Shown: positions 45,198-54,966, counted from the first letter of the stretch. The stretch is DNA of 64,000 nt from Edaphobacter sp. (GCF_028283685.1 NZ_JAPWKF010000001.1:744001-808000); one strand, 5' to 3'. Translations and numbers: made by a program. Notes: generated by a model from the sequence alone, not told the origin.

Positions 45198-47006
45198 ATG
45201 ATGAACCGGCTGAAACCGCTCAATCCATATCTCAAGCGATATTGGAAGTCGCTCGCCTGGGGCGGCGTTGCCGTCGTCTTTTATAACGTCATCAAGGTTC
45301 TGGTTCCCCTCGTCATCGGTCACGCCATCGATGACATGCGCCACGGCATCTCGCAGCAGAAGATCCTCTATCACGCGCTGCGGCTCCTGCTTGTCGCGGG
45401 CCTCTCCGCCATCTTCCTCTACATCACGCGGCAGGTCATCATCGGAGCCTCCCGCGAGATCGAGTACGACCTGCGCAACGATCTCTTCGCCAACCTCGAG
45501 CGCCAATCGCCCGGCTTTTATCACACCTACCGCACCGGCGACATTATGGCCCGGACCACAAATGATCTGAACGCCGTGCGCCAGCTCCTCGGCCCGGCCA
45601 TCATGTACAGCGCCAACACCTTGGTCTTCGCCTGCTCGGCGCTGCCCTTCATGTATCACATCAGCCCGCGGCTGACCTTCTTTGCTTTTGTTCCTCTGCC
45701 CGCAGCCTCGGTGCTCGTTCAGTACTTCGGCAATCGTATCCATCGACGCTTCGAGCGCATCCAGGCCATGTTCTCCGACATCTCCGCGAAGGCGCAGGAG
45801 AACTTTTCCGGTGCCCGGCTCATCCGAGCCTTCGCGCAGGAAGAAGCAGAGATCGCCTCCTTCGAAAAAGCCAATCAGGAGTACATCCGCCGCTCACTCC
45901 TCCTCGTGCGCCTCATGGCCATGCTCTGGCCCACACTGGAGTTCGTCCTGGGCCTCTCCATGGTCATCACGCTGCTGGTCGGTGGCCACCAGGTCGTCTC
46001 CCATCAGATCACTCTCGGTCAGTTCACCAGCTTCAACGTCTACATGGTCCAGCTGATCTGGCCCATCATCGCCATCGGATGGGTCGTCAATCTCTTTCAG
46101 CGCGGCACTGCTTCCGTCGTCCGTATCGACGAGCTGCTCCGCCAGCAGCCTCAAATTGCAGACGACCCGGCGCTCCTCCGGTGTCGCGACACCATCGGCC
46201 CCACGCTCTCTGAAATCCCCCAGTCAGACGCTGCCTCTCAGCCTCCTTGCGCTATCGCAGGCAGCATCGAGTTCCGCAATCTCAACTTCGCCTATCCCGG
46301 TGGGCCTCCGGTCCTTGAAGACATCAATCTGACCATCCCTGCCGGCTCCTCGCTCGCCATCGTCGGCCCAACAGGCTCGGGCAAATCGACGCTGATCTCC
46401 ATGATCCCCCGTCTCCTCGACGCCGATCCCGGCACGGTACTCATCGACGGCGCCCCGATCCGTTCCTTCCCTCTCGCCGAGCTTCGGACCAGCGTCGGCT
46501 TCGTTCCGCAAGAGACCTTCCTCTTCTCCGACACCATCCGTCACAACATCAGCTTCGGCCGCCCCGACGCCACCGATCTGCAGATCGAAGATGCCGCATC
46601 CGTCGCGCACATCCGCACCGAGATTCTGGAGTTTCCCCGCGGCTTCGATACCATCGTCGGCGAACGTGGCGTGACCCTCTCCGGTGGACAAAAACAGCGA
46701 ACCTCCATCGCCCGGGCCGTCGTCCGGGACCCGCGCGTCCTCATCCTCGACGATGCGCTCGCCTCCGTCGACACTTACACCGAAGAGCGCATCCTCACTG
46801 GCCTGGCCAACGTCATGCAGGGTCGCACCACCATCTTCATCTCACACCGCATCTCCACCGCCCGCAACGCCGACCAGATCGCCGTCCTCGTGCAGGGCCG
46901 CATCGCCGAGCTTGGCACGCATGACGAGCTGATCCTTCGTAACGGCTACTACACCAGCCTCTTCGAAAAACAGCAGCTGGAAGAAGAGATCTCCGTCACC
47001 GCCTGA
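45198..47006 (+). CDS. ABC exporter, heterodimer-type half with altered Walker B
   Basis: 602 residues: a six-helix exporter domain (to about residue 320) and an ATPase domain with Walker A GPTGSGKST, Q-loop VPQET, signature LSGGQ, Walker B VLILDDALASVD and H-loop ISHRIS. The catalytic Glu after Walker B is Asp, the state found in the degenerate half of heterodimeric exporters such as MdlA or YheI. No second half is encoded next to it; the next gene is fliS on the other strand. Exported substrate unknown: lipid, peptide or drug. Confidence 0.9.
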   Translation: MMNRLKPLNPYLKRYWKSLAWGGVAVVFYNVIKVLVPLVIGHAIDDMRHGISQQKILYHALRLLLVAGLSAIFLYITRQVIIGASREIEYDLRNDLFANLERQSPGFYHTYRTGDIMARTTNDLNAVRQLLGPAIMYSANTLVFACSALPFMYHISPRLTFFAFVPLPAASVLVQYFGNRIHRRFERIQAMFSDISAKAQENFSGARLIRAFAQEEAEIASFEKANQEYIRRSLLLVRLMAMLWPTLEFVLGLSMVITLLVGGHQVVSHQITLGQFTSFNVYMVQLIWPIIAIGWVVNLFQRGTASVVRIDELLRQQPQIADDPALLRCRDTIGPTLSEIPQSDAASQPPCAIAGSIEFRNLNFAYPGGPPVLEDINLTIPAGSSLAIVGPTGSGKSTLISMIPRLLDADPGTVLIDGAPIRSFPLAELRTSVGFVPQETFLFSDTIRHNISFGRPDATDLQIEDAASVAHIRTEILEFPRGFDTIVGERGVTLSGGQKQRTSIARAVVRDPRVLILDDALASVDTYTEERILTGLANVMQGRTTIFISHRISTARNADQIAVLVQGRIAELGTHDELILRNGYYTSLFEKQQLEEEISVTA

Positions 47007-47017
47007 TCTTCCGACGC

Positions 47018-47479
47018 TCAGGCTGACCATCCGGCAGAGGTCCGTTCGACGAACGGCTCCTCCGAGGACAGCAGCAGCGCCGACTCGCCACGTCGCAGGT
47101 CCTGCGGCAGCACGCGCCCCGCCTTCGGATCACGCGCCACAATCACCCAGGCTTCGCGAACGCCGCGCACGCACTGGATGACCTCATCCATCTTCTCCAG
47201 CGAAGCCGCTTGAGAGGCCTCGAGGATCAGCGTGAACGCGGCAACATAGAAGTCATTGAGAGCGACAGCCGTCTCTCCGCCCAGGTCCATCCGCAGGCGC
47301 GCCTGCAGATACATCACGATGTCCAGCGCCCGCTTGACCGACAACCTGCGACCGCGGACATCGCCTTCGACCACGCATGCTCGCGCATGAAGAAGAAAAC
47401 GTATCAGCCCGTTGTACAAAGCCAGGACGAGCTCTACTCCAGTCGCCCCCGTCAGAGACTGCTCCCGATAACCGCTCAT
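47018..47479 (-). CDS. fliS: flagellin export chaperone FliS
   Basis: 153 residues, all helical, with the FliS opening GATGVELVLALYNGLIRFLLHAR and the central ALDIVMYLQARLRMDLGGE. FliS binds the C-terminus of flagellin in the cytoplasm and keeps it unpolymerised until export. Starts 17 bp after fliD on the same strand. The C-terminal 30 residues (from DLRRGESALLLSS) are longer than in most FliS proteins. Confidence 0.88.
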   Translation of the reverse strand: MSGYREQSLTGATGVELVLALYNGLIRFLLHARACVVEGDVRGRRLSVKRALDIVMYLQARLRMDLGGETAVALNDFYVAAFTLILEASQAASLEKMDEVIQCVRGVREAWVIVARDPKAGRVLPQDLRRGESALLLSSEEPFVERTSAGWSA

Positions 47480-47496
47480 CGCTTCGCCTTCCTCGA

Positions 47497-48861
47497 TCAG
47501 GTGGTTGGGTTGTAACCGGTAATCGCGTTGTACAGCTGATTCACCTCGTTGAGCTGATCCGGCAGTCCCTGCAGAATCTGGTTCGCCGTGTTGAGCTCCG
47601 TGGTGAGATTCGCCTGATCGGTCGCAATCCGTGCATCTTCGTCCGCGATGCTATTCTTCAGCGACGTCTCTTCGGACGAGTTCTGCTGTAACGCCAGATA
47701 AATCGCGCCTGTGGTCAGTGAGCTGCTCAGACTGTTGAGCGACTGTGTCATCGTGTTGCCGAAGCTGTTGGTGTTCTGCAGATACCCCACGACATCGTCA
47801 AAGTCGCTGTCGAGAGAGGTCCCCAGGACACTTGAGTCCAGCGTAAGAGTTCCATCACGCTGCAAGGACAGCCCCAGCTGCCCGATATTCTTGATCGAAC
47901 CGCTGGCCACTCCTCCCAGCAGACCGCTCGACATCTGACTCTGAATCAGCGAGAGGGTCGGGTCGCCATACAACGGCTCAGCGTTACCACTCGTATCCTT
48001 ACCCTCCTGCGTCTGCAGATCGGCAACCACCGCGTTATATGCATTCACGAAGCTCTGCATCGCCGACTCGATCGTCGCATCATCGTTGGTGATCTGCACC
48101 TGAACCGGGTCCGAAGAGGTCGAGGTCGCAAGCAGCTGAAAGGTCACGCCAGGAATCACGTTCGAGACGGTGTTCGAAGATGTCGTCACGTTGAGCCCGT
48201 CCACATTGATGCTGGCATCCTGCCCCTGCTGACCCACCTGGAACGCGAGCGCCGTTCCGCTCGTCTCATCCGTCAGCGTCGAGGAGAGCGTAATCTGTCC
48301 TCCGGAACCACTCGTCGTACTGACCAGCGACAGCCTCGCACCGTTTGTGTCCTGGATGATCGCCGCACGCACGCCGATACCAGCTCCATTGATCGCGCTG
48401 ACCACATCGTTCAACGTACTGCCGCTGGCGATGGAGACGGTCTGAGCGCTTCCGCTGCCAATATTGATCGTCAGCGTCCCGTTCAGCGTATCCGTCGTCG
48501 CCATCGCGTTGGAGTAATTCGACGACGTCTGCGCCAGGGAGCTGACCGTAATCGTATGGCTGCCCGCCGAGGCCGTTGGAGAGGCCGAGGTAAGCGCGAG
48601 AACGTCAGTATTTGAGCTTGAACCCTGCTTCGAGGCAAAGACACCTGTAAAGTCCGTCAGTGCCTGAAGTGACGAGGACAGTGTCGCGAGATCCGTGCCC
48701 ATCTTGCTGAACGCGGTGTCCTGAGCCTGCAAGGAAGCCAGCTGCGTCTTCCACGGGTCTTCGATCTGCTGCTCTGTGGCCATGATCTGCGCGACCGTCG
48801 TGGCAACGTCAATTCCCTGGCCGCTGGAAATCGATCCATAGTTCAAGCCAACCGTACCCAT
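47497..48861 (-). CDS. fliD: flagellar filament cap protein FliD
   Basis: 454 residues from ATG 48861, where AGGGGG stands 4 bases upstream; an upstream extension of 45 codons has no family similarity. The N-terminal D0 helix (SSGQGIDVATTVAQIM) and C-terminal coiled coil (LNSLSSSLTTGAIYLALQQ ... LNEVNQLYNAI) of FliD are recognisable, with Ser/Thr-rich middle domains. FliD caps the filament tip and helps add flagellin. Downstream of fliC and followed by fliS. Confidence 0.9.
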   Translation of the reverse strand: MGTVGLNYGSISSGQGIDVATTVAQIMATEQQIEDPWKTQLASLQAQDTAFSKMGTDLATLSSSLQALTDFTGVFASKQGSSSNTDVLALTSASPTASAGSHTITVSSLAQTSSNYSNAMATTDTLNGTLTINIGSGSAQTVSIASGSTLNDVVSAINGAGIGVRAAIIQDTNGARLSLVSTTSGSGGQITLSSTLTDETSGTALAFQVGQQGQDASINVDGLNVTTSSNTVSNVIPGVTFQLLATSTSSDPVQVQITNDDATIESAMQSFVNAYNAVVADLQTQEGKDTSGNAEPLYGDPTLSLIQSQMSSGLLGGVASGSIKNIGQLGLSLQRDGTLTLDSSVLGTSLDSDFDDVVGYLQNTNSFGNTMTQSLNSLSSSLTTGAIYLALQQNSSEETSLKNSIADEDARIATDQANLTTELNTANQILQGLPDQLNEVNQLYNAITGYNPTT

Positions 48862-48970
48862 GCTGCCCCCTGAAAGACTCTGCGAACACTCACTGCACGC
48901 GCGTTGCCAAAATTGCAGACCGAAGGATGAGAGGCGTCTTAGATGAAAACAGGGCCTCCGCCAGCGAGAA

Positions 48971-48994
48971 GCTCCGGCTGCTTCCAGCCGGAGC
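48971..48994 (-). terminator. hairpin between fliC and fliD
   Basis: 10-bp stem GCTCCGGCTG/CAGCCGGAGC with loop CTTC, 18 bp after the flagellin stop. A weak TTCTC follows on the minus strand. Probably ends most flagellin transcripts while allowing some read-through. Confidence 0.55.
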
Positions 48995-49011
48995 ACTCGT
49001 CGCCTTTACGA

Positions 49012-49863
49012 CTACTGGAGCAGCTTCAGAACGTCCTGCTGTACCGAGTTGGCCTGCGAGAGAGCCGCGATTCCGGTCTCGCTCAGCACCTTGTACTTGG
49101 CCAGGTCGCTGGTCGCCGTTCCGTAGTTCGTCGCGCGGATGCTGTTCTCGGCATCGGCAAGGTTGACCGACTGTGTGCTGGCGACATTCGATGCAGCATT
49201 GAGCTGATTGATGTCCGCACCGATCGTGCCACGCTGATACGCGACATCCTGCACGGCAGCGGTCAGCGATGTCAGAATCGACGAAGCGGTCGTCGCATCG
49301 AGCGTTGCATTCGCCGTCAGGTCCTCACCGGCAGCGCCGCCCGTGGTCGTTCCCACGCTTGCCTTCGTCAGGACACCGATCGTATCGCTGAAGGTGCTTG
49401 CGCCGGAGGTTGTTCCATCGCTTACGAAGATCGAAACCGGCGTCGCGGAAAAAACGCCCATGCCGTTATAGTTCGTGGTCGAACCGATGTTGCCGATCTC
49501 GGTCAGAATGTTCTGGTACTCCTGGTCGGCCGAACCAACCTGGCTGGTGTTCAGCGTGCCGTTTGCGGCCTCGGTCGCAAGCGTAATGCCGCGGTTGAGC
49601 AGGTTGGTCACCTGCGCCAGAGCGCCGTCAGCGGTCTGCAGCATACCGACGCCGGAACTGGCGTTCTGCGCCGACTGCGTCAGCGCCGAGACGTTGGCCG
49701 AAAGACCATCCGCGAGAGCAAGGCCCGCGGCATCGTCGGCGCCGCTGTTGATGCGCGAACCCGAGGACAGCTGCTCAAGGGTGCCCTGCAGCTGGGTCTG
49801 GGTCTGGTTCAGATAGTTCTGCGCGTAAATGGCTGAGATATTGTTCAATACGCCCAAGGACAT
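49012..49863 (-). CDS. fliC: flagellin
   Basis: 283 residues, a short flagellin with only D0/D1 and a small middle. N-terminal domain: LNNISAIYAQNYLNQTQTQLQ ... LSSGSRINSGADDAAGLAL; C-terminal domain: LGADINQLNAASN-like stretch near residue 220 (here IGADINQLNAASN), AENSIRATNYGTA and a final helix SVQQDVLKLLQ. Exported and polymerised into the filament. AGGAG is 9-10 bases before the ATG. Divergent from flbD and the motor genes. Confidence 0.95.
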   Translation of the reverse strand: MSLGVLNNISAIYAQNYLNQTQTQLQGTLEQLSSGSRINSGADDAAGLALADGLSANVSALTQSAQNASSGVGMLQTADGALAQVTNLLNRGITLATEAANGTLNTSQVGSADQEYQNILTEIGNIGSTTNYNGMGVFSATPVSIFVSDGTTSGASTFSDTIGVLTKASVGTTTGGAAGEDLTANATLDATTASSILTSLTAAVQDVAYQRGTIGADINQLNAASNVASTQSVNLADAENSIRATNYGTATSDLAKYKVLSETGIAALSQANSVQQDVLKLLQ

Positions 49864-50095
49864 TGGGGAACGCTCCTGTTATCACTCGATTGAGTTACCC
49901 GCACCGCCATCTCCCTGGCCTGCCGGAATCTTGTCGTCCTCGATCCGGCAGTCCTAGCGAAAGGGCTTTGCGTTCACCCCCCTCATCGGCCCTGCCCCGG
50001 GCAACTTGAGCGATACCGCAGGCAACACGTTACCTTCGCGCAATCGCCTATTGCCCTTCTCCCCTCAGCCGATGAATAGATTGAAAGGGACGCTC

Positions 50096-50371
50096 ATGAT
50101 CGAACTTACGCGCCTGAATGGAAGCCGGCTCTGCATCAACTGCGATCTCATCAAGTACGCCGAGTCGGCGCCGGATACCGTACTCACCCTGATCACCGGC
50201 GAGAAGCTCGTCGTCCTCGAGCCTAGAACCGAGGTCCTGCGCCGCACGCTCGACTATCGCGCCTCCGTGCTCAAGGCCGCGTGGCCCGAAGCCGCATCGG
50301 CACTCGCTGCCTCCGGCGCACACTTTGCCTCTGCCGCTTCACCGCAGCCATCAGAAACTTCTGATCTATAG
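50096..50371 (+). CDS. flbD: FlbD family flagellar protein
   Basis: 91 residues; the first 60 follow the FlbD pattern: MIELTRLNGSRLCINCDLIKY, TLITGEKLVVLEPRTEVLRR. AAGGGA lies 5 bases before ATG 50096. FlbD proteins of this short type accompany motA/motB in many phyla; the function is poorly understood. Lies 60 bp before motA. Confidence 0.85.
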   Translation: MIELTRLNGSRLCINCDLIKYAESAPDTVLTLITGEKLVVLEPRTEVLRRTLDYRASVLKAAWPEAASALAASGAHFASAASPQPSETSDL

Positions 50372-50431
50372 CCGCCAATTTAAGTTGCCAATCGAATTGC
50401 CAATCGCCGCCTACCGGCAAAGGGAGATTTT

Positions 50432-51211
50432 ATGGACATCGCCAGCATCGGCGGCATCATCGTCGCCATCCTCGGCATCCTCACCGGCATGATGATCGAA
50501 GGTGGAAACCTCGCACAGATCACGCAGCCCACCGCTGCCCTGATCGTGCTCGGAGGAACCATCGGAGCCGTCATGCTCCAGTTCCCCTTCCATATCTTTC
50601 TGGCTGCACTGAAGAAGATCGCCAACATCTTCTTCAGCAACTCTGCGAGTGGAGAACGTATCCTCACGCAGCTCGTCCAGTTCGCCAACAAGGCACGCAA
50701 GAGCGGCATCGTCTCTCTCGATCAGGATCTCGCCACCATCAGCGATCCCTATCTCAAGCAGGCGCTGATGCTCGCCATCGACGGAACAGAGCCCAACGAA
50801 GTCCGCAAGATCATGCAGCTCGAGCTTGAGAACAAAACAGAGATGGAGGAAAAGATTCCGCAGGTCTTCGAAGCCGCAGGAGGCTATTCGCCGACGGTTG
50901 GTATTATCGGTGCCGTCCTCGGACTCATTCAAGTCATGCAGCACCTCGACAACATCACTGAGGTCGGCCGCGGTATCGCCGTCGCCTTTGTCGCCACCAT
51001 CTACGGCGTCGCGCTGGCCAACCTTATCTTTCTCCCCGCGGCCGGCAAGCTTAAGATCCGTCACCGCGAAGAGCAGATGGTCAAGGAGATGATGCTCGAA
51101 GGCGTCATCTCCATCCTTGAGGGCATGAACCCGCGCATGATGGAGACCAAGCTGCGCACCTACCTGCCCGAAGCCAAGCCCGGCGAGAACATCGCAGAGG
51201 CCACCGCATGA
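50432..51211 (+). CDS. motA: flagellar motor stator protein MotA
   Basis: 259 residues, four membrane helices: IGGIIVAILGILTGMMIEGG, LIVLGGTIGAVMLQFPF, GYSPTVGIIGAVLGLIQVM and IAVAFVATIYGVALANLIFLP. The proline in YSPTVGIIG and the charged cytoplasmic loop that contacts the rotor are present. Forms the proton channel of the stator with MotB. AAAGGGAG upstream. Stop overlaps motB by 4 bases. Confidence 0.95.
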   Translation: MDIASIGGIIVAILGILTGMMIEGGNLAQITQPTAALIVLGGTIGAVMLQFPFHIFLAALKKIANIFFSNSASGERILTQLVQFANKARKSGIVSLDQDLATISDPYLKQALMLAIDGTEPNEVRKIMQLELENKTEMEEKIPQVFEAAGGYSPTVGIIGAVLGLIQVMQHLDNITEVGRGIAVAFVATIYGVALANLIFLPAAGKLKIRHREEQMVKEMMLEGVISILEGMNPRMMETKLRTYLPEAKPGENIAEATA

Positions 51212-51963
51212 GCCGCAAGCGGAAGCACGAACACGTCAATCATGAACGCTGGCTGGTCTCGTACGCGGACTTCATCACGCTGCTCTTCGCGTTCTTCGTC
51301 GTCCTCTTCGCTTCGAGCCAGTCCGATAAGAAGAAGCAGAGCGAGGTGGCTGCGGCCATGCAGTCCGCCTTCAGGCCTCTCGGCAGCTTCGAGCAGCACA
51401 GCAGAACTCCGCCCATCGCAACGAACAGCTCGCCGGCGCAGGTCACCAGACCCGCCGCCATCGCCCTGCCGCTTCCTCCCGCAGGCAGGCTGCGGCTCGA
51501 CCTGACGGAACACCGCATCAACCAGCTGCTGCGCGCGCAGGTGGCAAAGGGAGGCATTCCGCCGGGAAGCGCCGCAGCCTATATGACGCCGAAAGGGCTG
51601 GTGATCTCGCTGCGGGAGATAGGCTTCTTCCCCTCTGGCACCGCCGAGATTCAACCGTCGGCGCTCGCCCTGCTCATCAATCTTGCAGCGACATTGCCCG
51701 ATGCCCCCTTACGGATCGAAGGCCACACCGACAACCTCCCCATCCATACCGCGCAGTATGCGACCAACTGGGAGCTCTCGACAGCCCGTGCCAGCGCCAT
51801 CGCGCGCCTCCTGCTCGAACACGGACGGCTCCAGCCCGCAAATCTCTCCGCCGCTGGCTACGCAGAGTTTCACCCGGTCGCATCCAACGAAACCGAAGAA
51901 GGACGCCGCAGAAACCGCCGCGTCGATATCATCCTTTTGCGAGACCAAGCACCTTCACAATAA
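51208..51963 (+). CDS. motB: flagellar motor stator protein MotB
   Basis: 251 residues. One membrane helix starting [18 protein letters not shown] with the proton-carrying Asp21, then a linker of about 100 residues and an OmpA-like peptidoglycan-binding domain ([36 protein letters not shown]). Anchors the MotA/B stator to the wall. Translationally coupled to motA. The last 35 bases overlap the end of the convergent yjbQ gene. Confidence 0.95.
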   Translation: MSRKRKHEHVNHERWLVSYADFITLLFAFFVVLFASSQSDKKKQSEVAAAMQSAFRPLGSFEQHSRTPPIATNSSPAQVTRPAAIALPLPPAGRLRLDLTEHRINQLLRAQVAKGGIPPGSAAAYMTPKGLVISLREIGFFPSGTAEIQPSALALLINLAATLPDAPLRIEGHTDNLPIHTAQYATNWELSTARASAIARLLLEHGRLQPANLSAAGYAEFHPVASNETEEGRRRNRRVDIILLRDQAPSQ

Positions 51964-52360
51964 CCCGCTTCGATCGCTGGCCGTCGAACTCGGCATAGAA
52001 GATCCGCTGCCATGTTCCCAGGTCGAGTCGCCCCTTCGTCACCGGAAGCGTCGTCTCGTGGTGCAGCAGCAACGCCTTCAGGTGAGCATCCGCATTGTCC
52101 TCGCCCGTGCGATGGTGCTTGTATCCGGGCCAGCTCGGTGCCAGCTTCTCCAGCCACACACTGATGTCTTCGATCAATCCATCCTCATGATCGTTCACGT
52201 AGATCGCGGCGGTAATGTGCATCGGCGAAACAAAGCAGAGACCGTCGTCGATCCCGCTGCGCCGCACAATCTCTTCCACTTCGCCTGTGATATGCACCAT
52301 CTCATACCGTTCTTTCGTGCGGAACGTCAAATACTCTGTATGGGCTTTCATCTCTGCCAT
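51929..52360 (-). CDS. YjbQ family protein (UPF0047)
   Basis: 143 residues from ATG 52360, which has AAGGAG 5 bases upstream. Core motifs: [25 protein letters not shown] in two parts, [21 protein letters not shown] and [21 protein letters not shown], as in YjbQ/YugU proteins, small beta-barrel trimers with thiamine-phosphate-synthase side activity reported. Cytoplasmic; true role unsettled. Its 3' end overlaps that of motB by 35 bp. Confidence 0.9.
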   Translation of the reverse strand: MAEMKAHTEYLTFRTKERYEMVHITGEVEEIVRRSGIDDGLCFVSPMHITAAIYVNDHEDGLIEDISVWLEKLAPSWPGYKHHRTGEDNADAHLKALLLHHETTLPVTKGRLDLGTWQRIFYAEFDGQRSKRVIVKVLGLAKG

Positions 52361-52436
52361 CGTCACTCCTTCGACATCTATCGTCGTTCGTCTTTCTATG
52401 TATAGCCGATACGAGGAGTAAACTATCTCCAGCACG

Positions 52437-52811
52437 ATGAAGCGCATCCTCTCCACCGCCGTCGCCACGCTCTGCCTGCTGATTCTCTTCGTCAGCTCGG
52501 CGGCTTGTGTTGCGTTGCCGATGTCTCAGGCATCGATGACGGCGGACTCCACGATGCCCTCCACCACGCTTACCGCCCCAGCACACGAGTGCTGCCCATC
52601 GCACTCTCCCATGCAGCACAGCAGCATCTCCTGCTGCATCGTGCATCACCAGCCCGCTGTAGCCTCCAGCGATGATGCGTCCAGCGCCTCGCTCGCGATC
52701 GCTTCAGCACATCTGACCGGAGTCCTGCTGAACAGTGCAACGGTCGTTCCTCCGGCGAGCAAGAAGACTGGCCCACCGCCACGTCGCCCCGCGCATAACC
52801 TTCGTATCTGA
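52437..52811 (+). CDS. small exported Cys/His-rich protein
   Basis: 124 residues: signal peptide (residues 1-25), then a Ser/Thr-rich stretch and a dense cluster [18 protein letters not shown] followed by IVHH, i.e. four Cys, several His and a Met within 30 residues. This looks like a metal-binding module, most likely for copper. It is followed by a Met/His-rich outer-membrane-like protein. No family recognised. Starts 76 bp from the divergent yjbQ gene. Confidence 0.65.
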   Translation: MKRILSTAVATLCLLILFVSSAACVALPMSQASMTADSTMPSTTLTAPAHECCPSHSPMQHSSISCCIVHHQPAVASSDDASSASLAIASAHLTGVLLNSATVVPPASKKTGPPPRRPAHNLRI

Positions 52812-52903
52812 TCTCTCCTCTGCTCTGAAGAATTCGCCGATGCGTGGCCTCGTCCATCTGCGTCGGTGCTGTCCTTTTTCTCAGACATTCCGGAGAGTTC
52901 CAC

Positions 52904-54316
52904 GTGCTATCTCGTAGTCACATTCTTTGCGCGGCAGTGTCCGCCGTTGTTTTATCTCTTGGCACGATCGCATCGGCCCAGCAGCAGCCCCATGATGATC
53001 ACAACGACATGCCAGGCATGGACATGTCCACTCCCTCTGCGCCCCAGCAGCCCATGAACATGCCCGGCATGCTCATGATGCGTCAGCCCACCAATCTCAT
53101 CGAGTCACAGCTGAATCACCTCTCCTCCGGCACCAGCTCCGAGCCCGCGTCAACGCCGATGTACATGATGATGGGCCACCACGGGGCATGGATGTGGATG
53201 CTCCACGGCGAAGCCTTCGTCACCGACATCCAGCAGAAGGCGGCCTCCACGCCTCAGGGCGAGCGCGGCGGCGACAAGCTCTTTTCGGCCAACTGGATCA
53301 TGCCGATGGCGATGCGCAGACTCGGCCCAGGACAGCTGACCGTGCGCGCCATGTTCTCACTCGAACCCGCAACAATCTCCGGCAGGCAGTACCCTCTGCT
53401 CTTCCAGCAGGGGGAGACGGCCTTCGGCACTCCTATCGTCGACGGCCAGCATCCGCACGACTTCTTCATGGAGGTTGCCGCGCTCTACGACATTCGCCTC
53501 AGCGAGCACACGCTGCTCAGCTTCTACGCCGCCCCCATCGGCGATCCGGCGCTTGGCCCCACCTCCTATCCGCATCGCATGTCCGCGTCTGAGAACCCCA
53601 TCGCCGCACTCGGTCATCACCAGGAGGACTCCACCCACATCGCCTTCAACGTGCTCACCACCGGCTTCACCTGGCGCTGGCTTCGGGCAGAGGTCTCCGG
53701 CTTCCACGGCGGCGAACCCGGAGAAGGCCGCTGGCAGTTTCAACCATCGCCCAACGGACTCGCCGTCGATAGCTACTCCACACGGCTGACCTTCGCCCCC
53801 AACGCCAACTGGAGCGCGCAGTACTCCATCGGTCACATCACCAGTCCGGAGGCGCTCTATCCTCACGAGGATCAGCAGCGGCAGACGGCCTCCATCATGT
53901 ACAACCGCCCCTTCGGCTCGCGCGACGCCAACGGTCTTTCGGCGGGAAACTGGTCGAATACGCTCCTCTGGGGGCGCACCAGCTCGCATGGCGTCATGAA
54001 CAGCTACCTCGCCGAATCCCTGCTGAAGTTCTCCGGACGTAATTATGTCTGGACACGAATTGAAAACGCCGCTCGATCGAGCGAACTGCTCATCCAACCG
54101 GGTTCGCCGTTACCGGCCAACTTCGAGGAGGAGTCGATCGGCCACGTCCAGGGCTACAGCTTCGGCTACGATCGCGACTTTCGGATCAGCCGCCACATCA
54201 TTGCGGCTCCTGGAGCGCAGTTCACCAGCTACACCACACCGGACACGCTCAAATCCGTCTACGGCGATCACCCCTGGGGAGTCGCAGCCTTCGTACGCGT
54301 TCGCATCGCGCGATAG
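52904..54316 (+). CDS. Met/His-rich exported protein, probable outer-membrane beta-barrel
   Basis: 470 residues. GTG 52904 with GGAG 8 bases upstream starts a signal peptide (IASAQ cleavage). The mature N-terminus has HDDHNDMPGMDMSTP and NMPGMLMM, motifs typical of copper-binding segments in CopB/PcoB-like proteins. The rest is rich in alternating aromatic/polar strands (FTWRWLRAEVSGFHGG, WSAQYSIGHI) as in a barrel, though the chain ends VRVRIAR and not in Phe. Together with the preceding Cys/His-rich gene it suggests copper handling. Function inferred. Confidence 0.65.
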   Translation: MLSRSHILCAAVSAVVLSLGTIASAQQQPHDDHNDMPGMDMSTPSAPQQPMNMPGMLMMRQPTNLIESQLNHLSSGTSSEPASTPMYMMMGHHGAWMWMLHGEAFVTDIQQKAASTPQGERGGDKLFSANWIMPMAMRRLGPGQLTVRAMFSLEPATISGRQYPLLFQQGETAFGTPIVDGQHPHDFFMEVAALYDIRLSEHTLLSFYAAPIGDPALGPTSYPHRMSASENPIAALGHHQEDSTHIAFNVLTTGFTWRWLRAEVSGFHGGEPGEGRWQFQPSPNGLAVDSYSTRLTFAPNANWSAQYSIGHITSPEALYPHEDQQRQTASIMYNRPFGSRDANGLSAGNWSNTLLWGRTSSHGVMNSYLAESLLKFSGRNYVWTRIENAARSSELLIQPGSPLPANFEEESIGHVQGYSFGYDRDFRISRHIIAAPGAQFTSYTTPDTLKSVYGDHPWGVAAFVRVRIAR

Positions 54317-54351
54317 TCTCGGAACGCTCCCGGAGATGATTGAATGAAGAG

Positions 54352-54966
54352 ATGATCATCTACGTGGCTACGACGAACCAGGGTAAGCTGCGCGACTTCG
54401 CCGCTGCAGCGGCGACGCGCAACCGCGAGCCCATCCAACTCGCTCCTCTGCCCGGCCTGAAAGAGATTCCGGCCCCGGCAGAGGACGAGTCAACCTTTGC
54501 CGGAAATGCTCGCATCAAGGCCATCTATTATTCAAAGCTCTCCCCGGGCAACATCGTCATTGCTGACGACTCCGGCCTTCAGGTCGACGCACTCAACGGC
54601 GCGCCCGGTGTCCGATCCGCACGGTATGCAGAGGATGAAGGATTCCCAACAGGAGAGACCCTCGACGAGCGCAACAACCTATGCCTGCTTGCCGCCCTGG
54701 CAGAGATCCCGGCGACACAGCGCGCCGCCCGCTATCGCTGCGTGCTCTCGGCAGCGCGTGACGGCGCTGTGGTGGCAGAAGGGGACGGAGCGGTAGAAGG
54801 CGAGATCCTGGATGCTCCACGCGGAACGCTGGGGTTTGGCTACGACCCTCTCTTTTACCTTCCCTCGCTCGGCAAGACCATGGCAGAGATCGACGCCGCG
54901 ACCAGGCTGTCTCTCAGTCATCGCGGAGAGGCCTTCCGCCATCTGCTCCGAAACCTCGAAATATAG
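54352..54966 (+). CDS. rdgB: RdgB/HAM1 family XTP/dITP diphosphatase
   Basis: 204 residues. Family motifs: VATTNQGKLRDF (nucleotide contact), STFAGNARIKA, IADDSGLQVDALNGAPGV (metal-binding Asp pair) and GTLGFGYDPLF, ending LSHRGEAFRHL. It hydrolyses deaminated purine triphosphates such as dITP and XTP to keep them out of DNA. ATG 54352 is chosen to start at the family beginning; the ribosome site is poor. Starts 35 bp after the barrel gene. Confidence 0.92.
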   Translation: MIIYVATTNQGKLRDFAAAAATRNREPIQLAPLPGLKEIPAPAEDESTFAGNARIKAIYYSKLSPGNIVIADDSGLQVDALNGAPGVRSARYAEDEGFPTGETLDERNNLCLLAALAEIPATQRAARYRCVLSAARDGAVVAEGDGAVEGEILDAPRGTLGFGYDPLFYLPSLGKTMAEIDAATRLSLSHRGEAFRHLLRNLEI

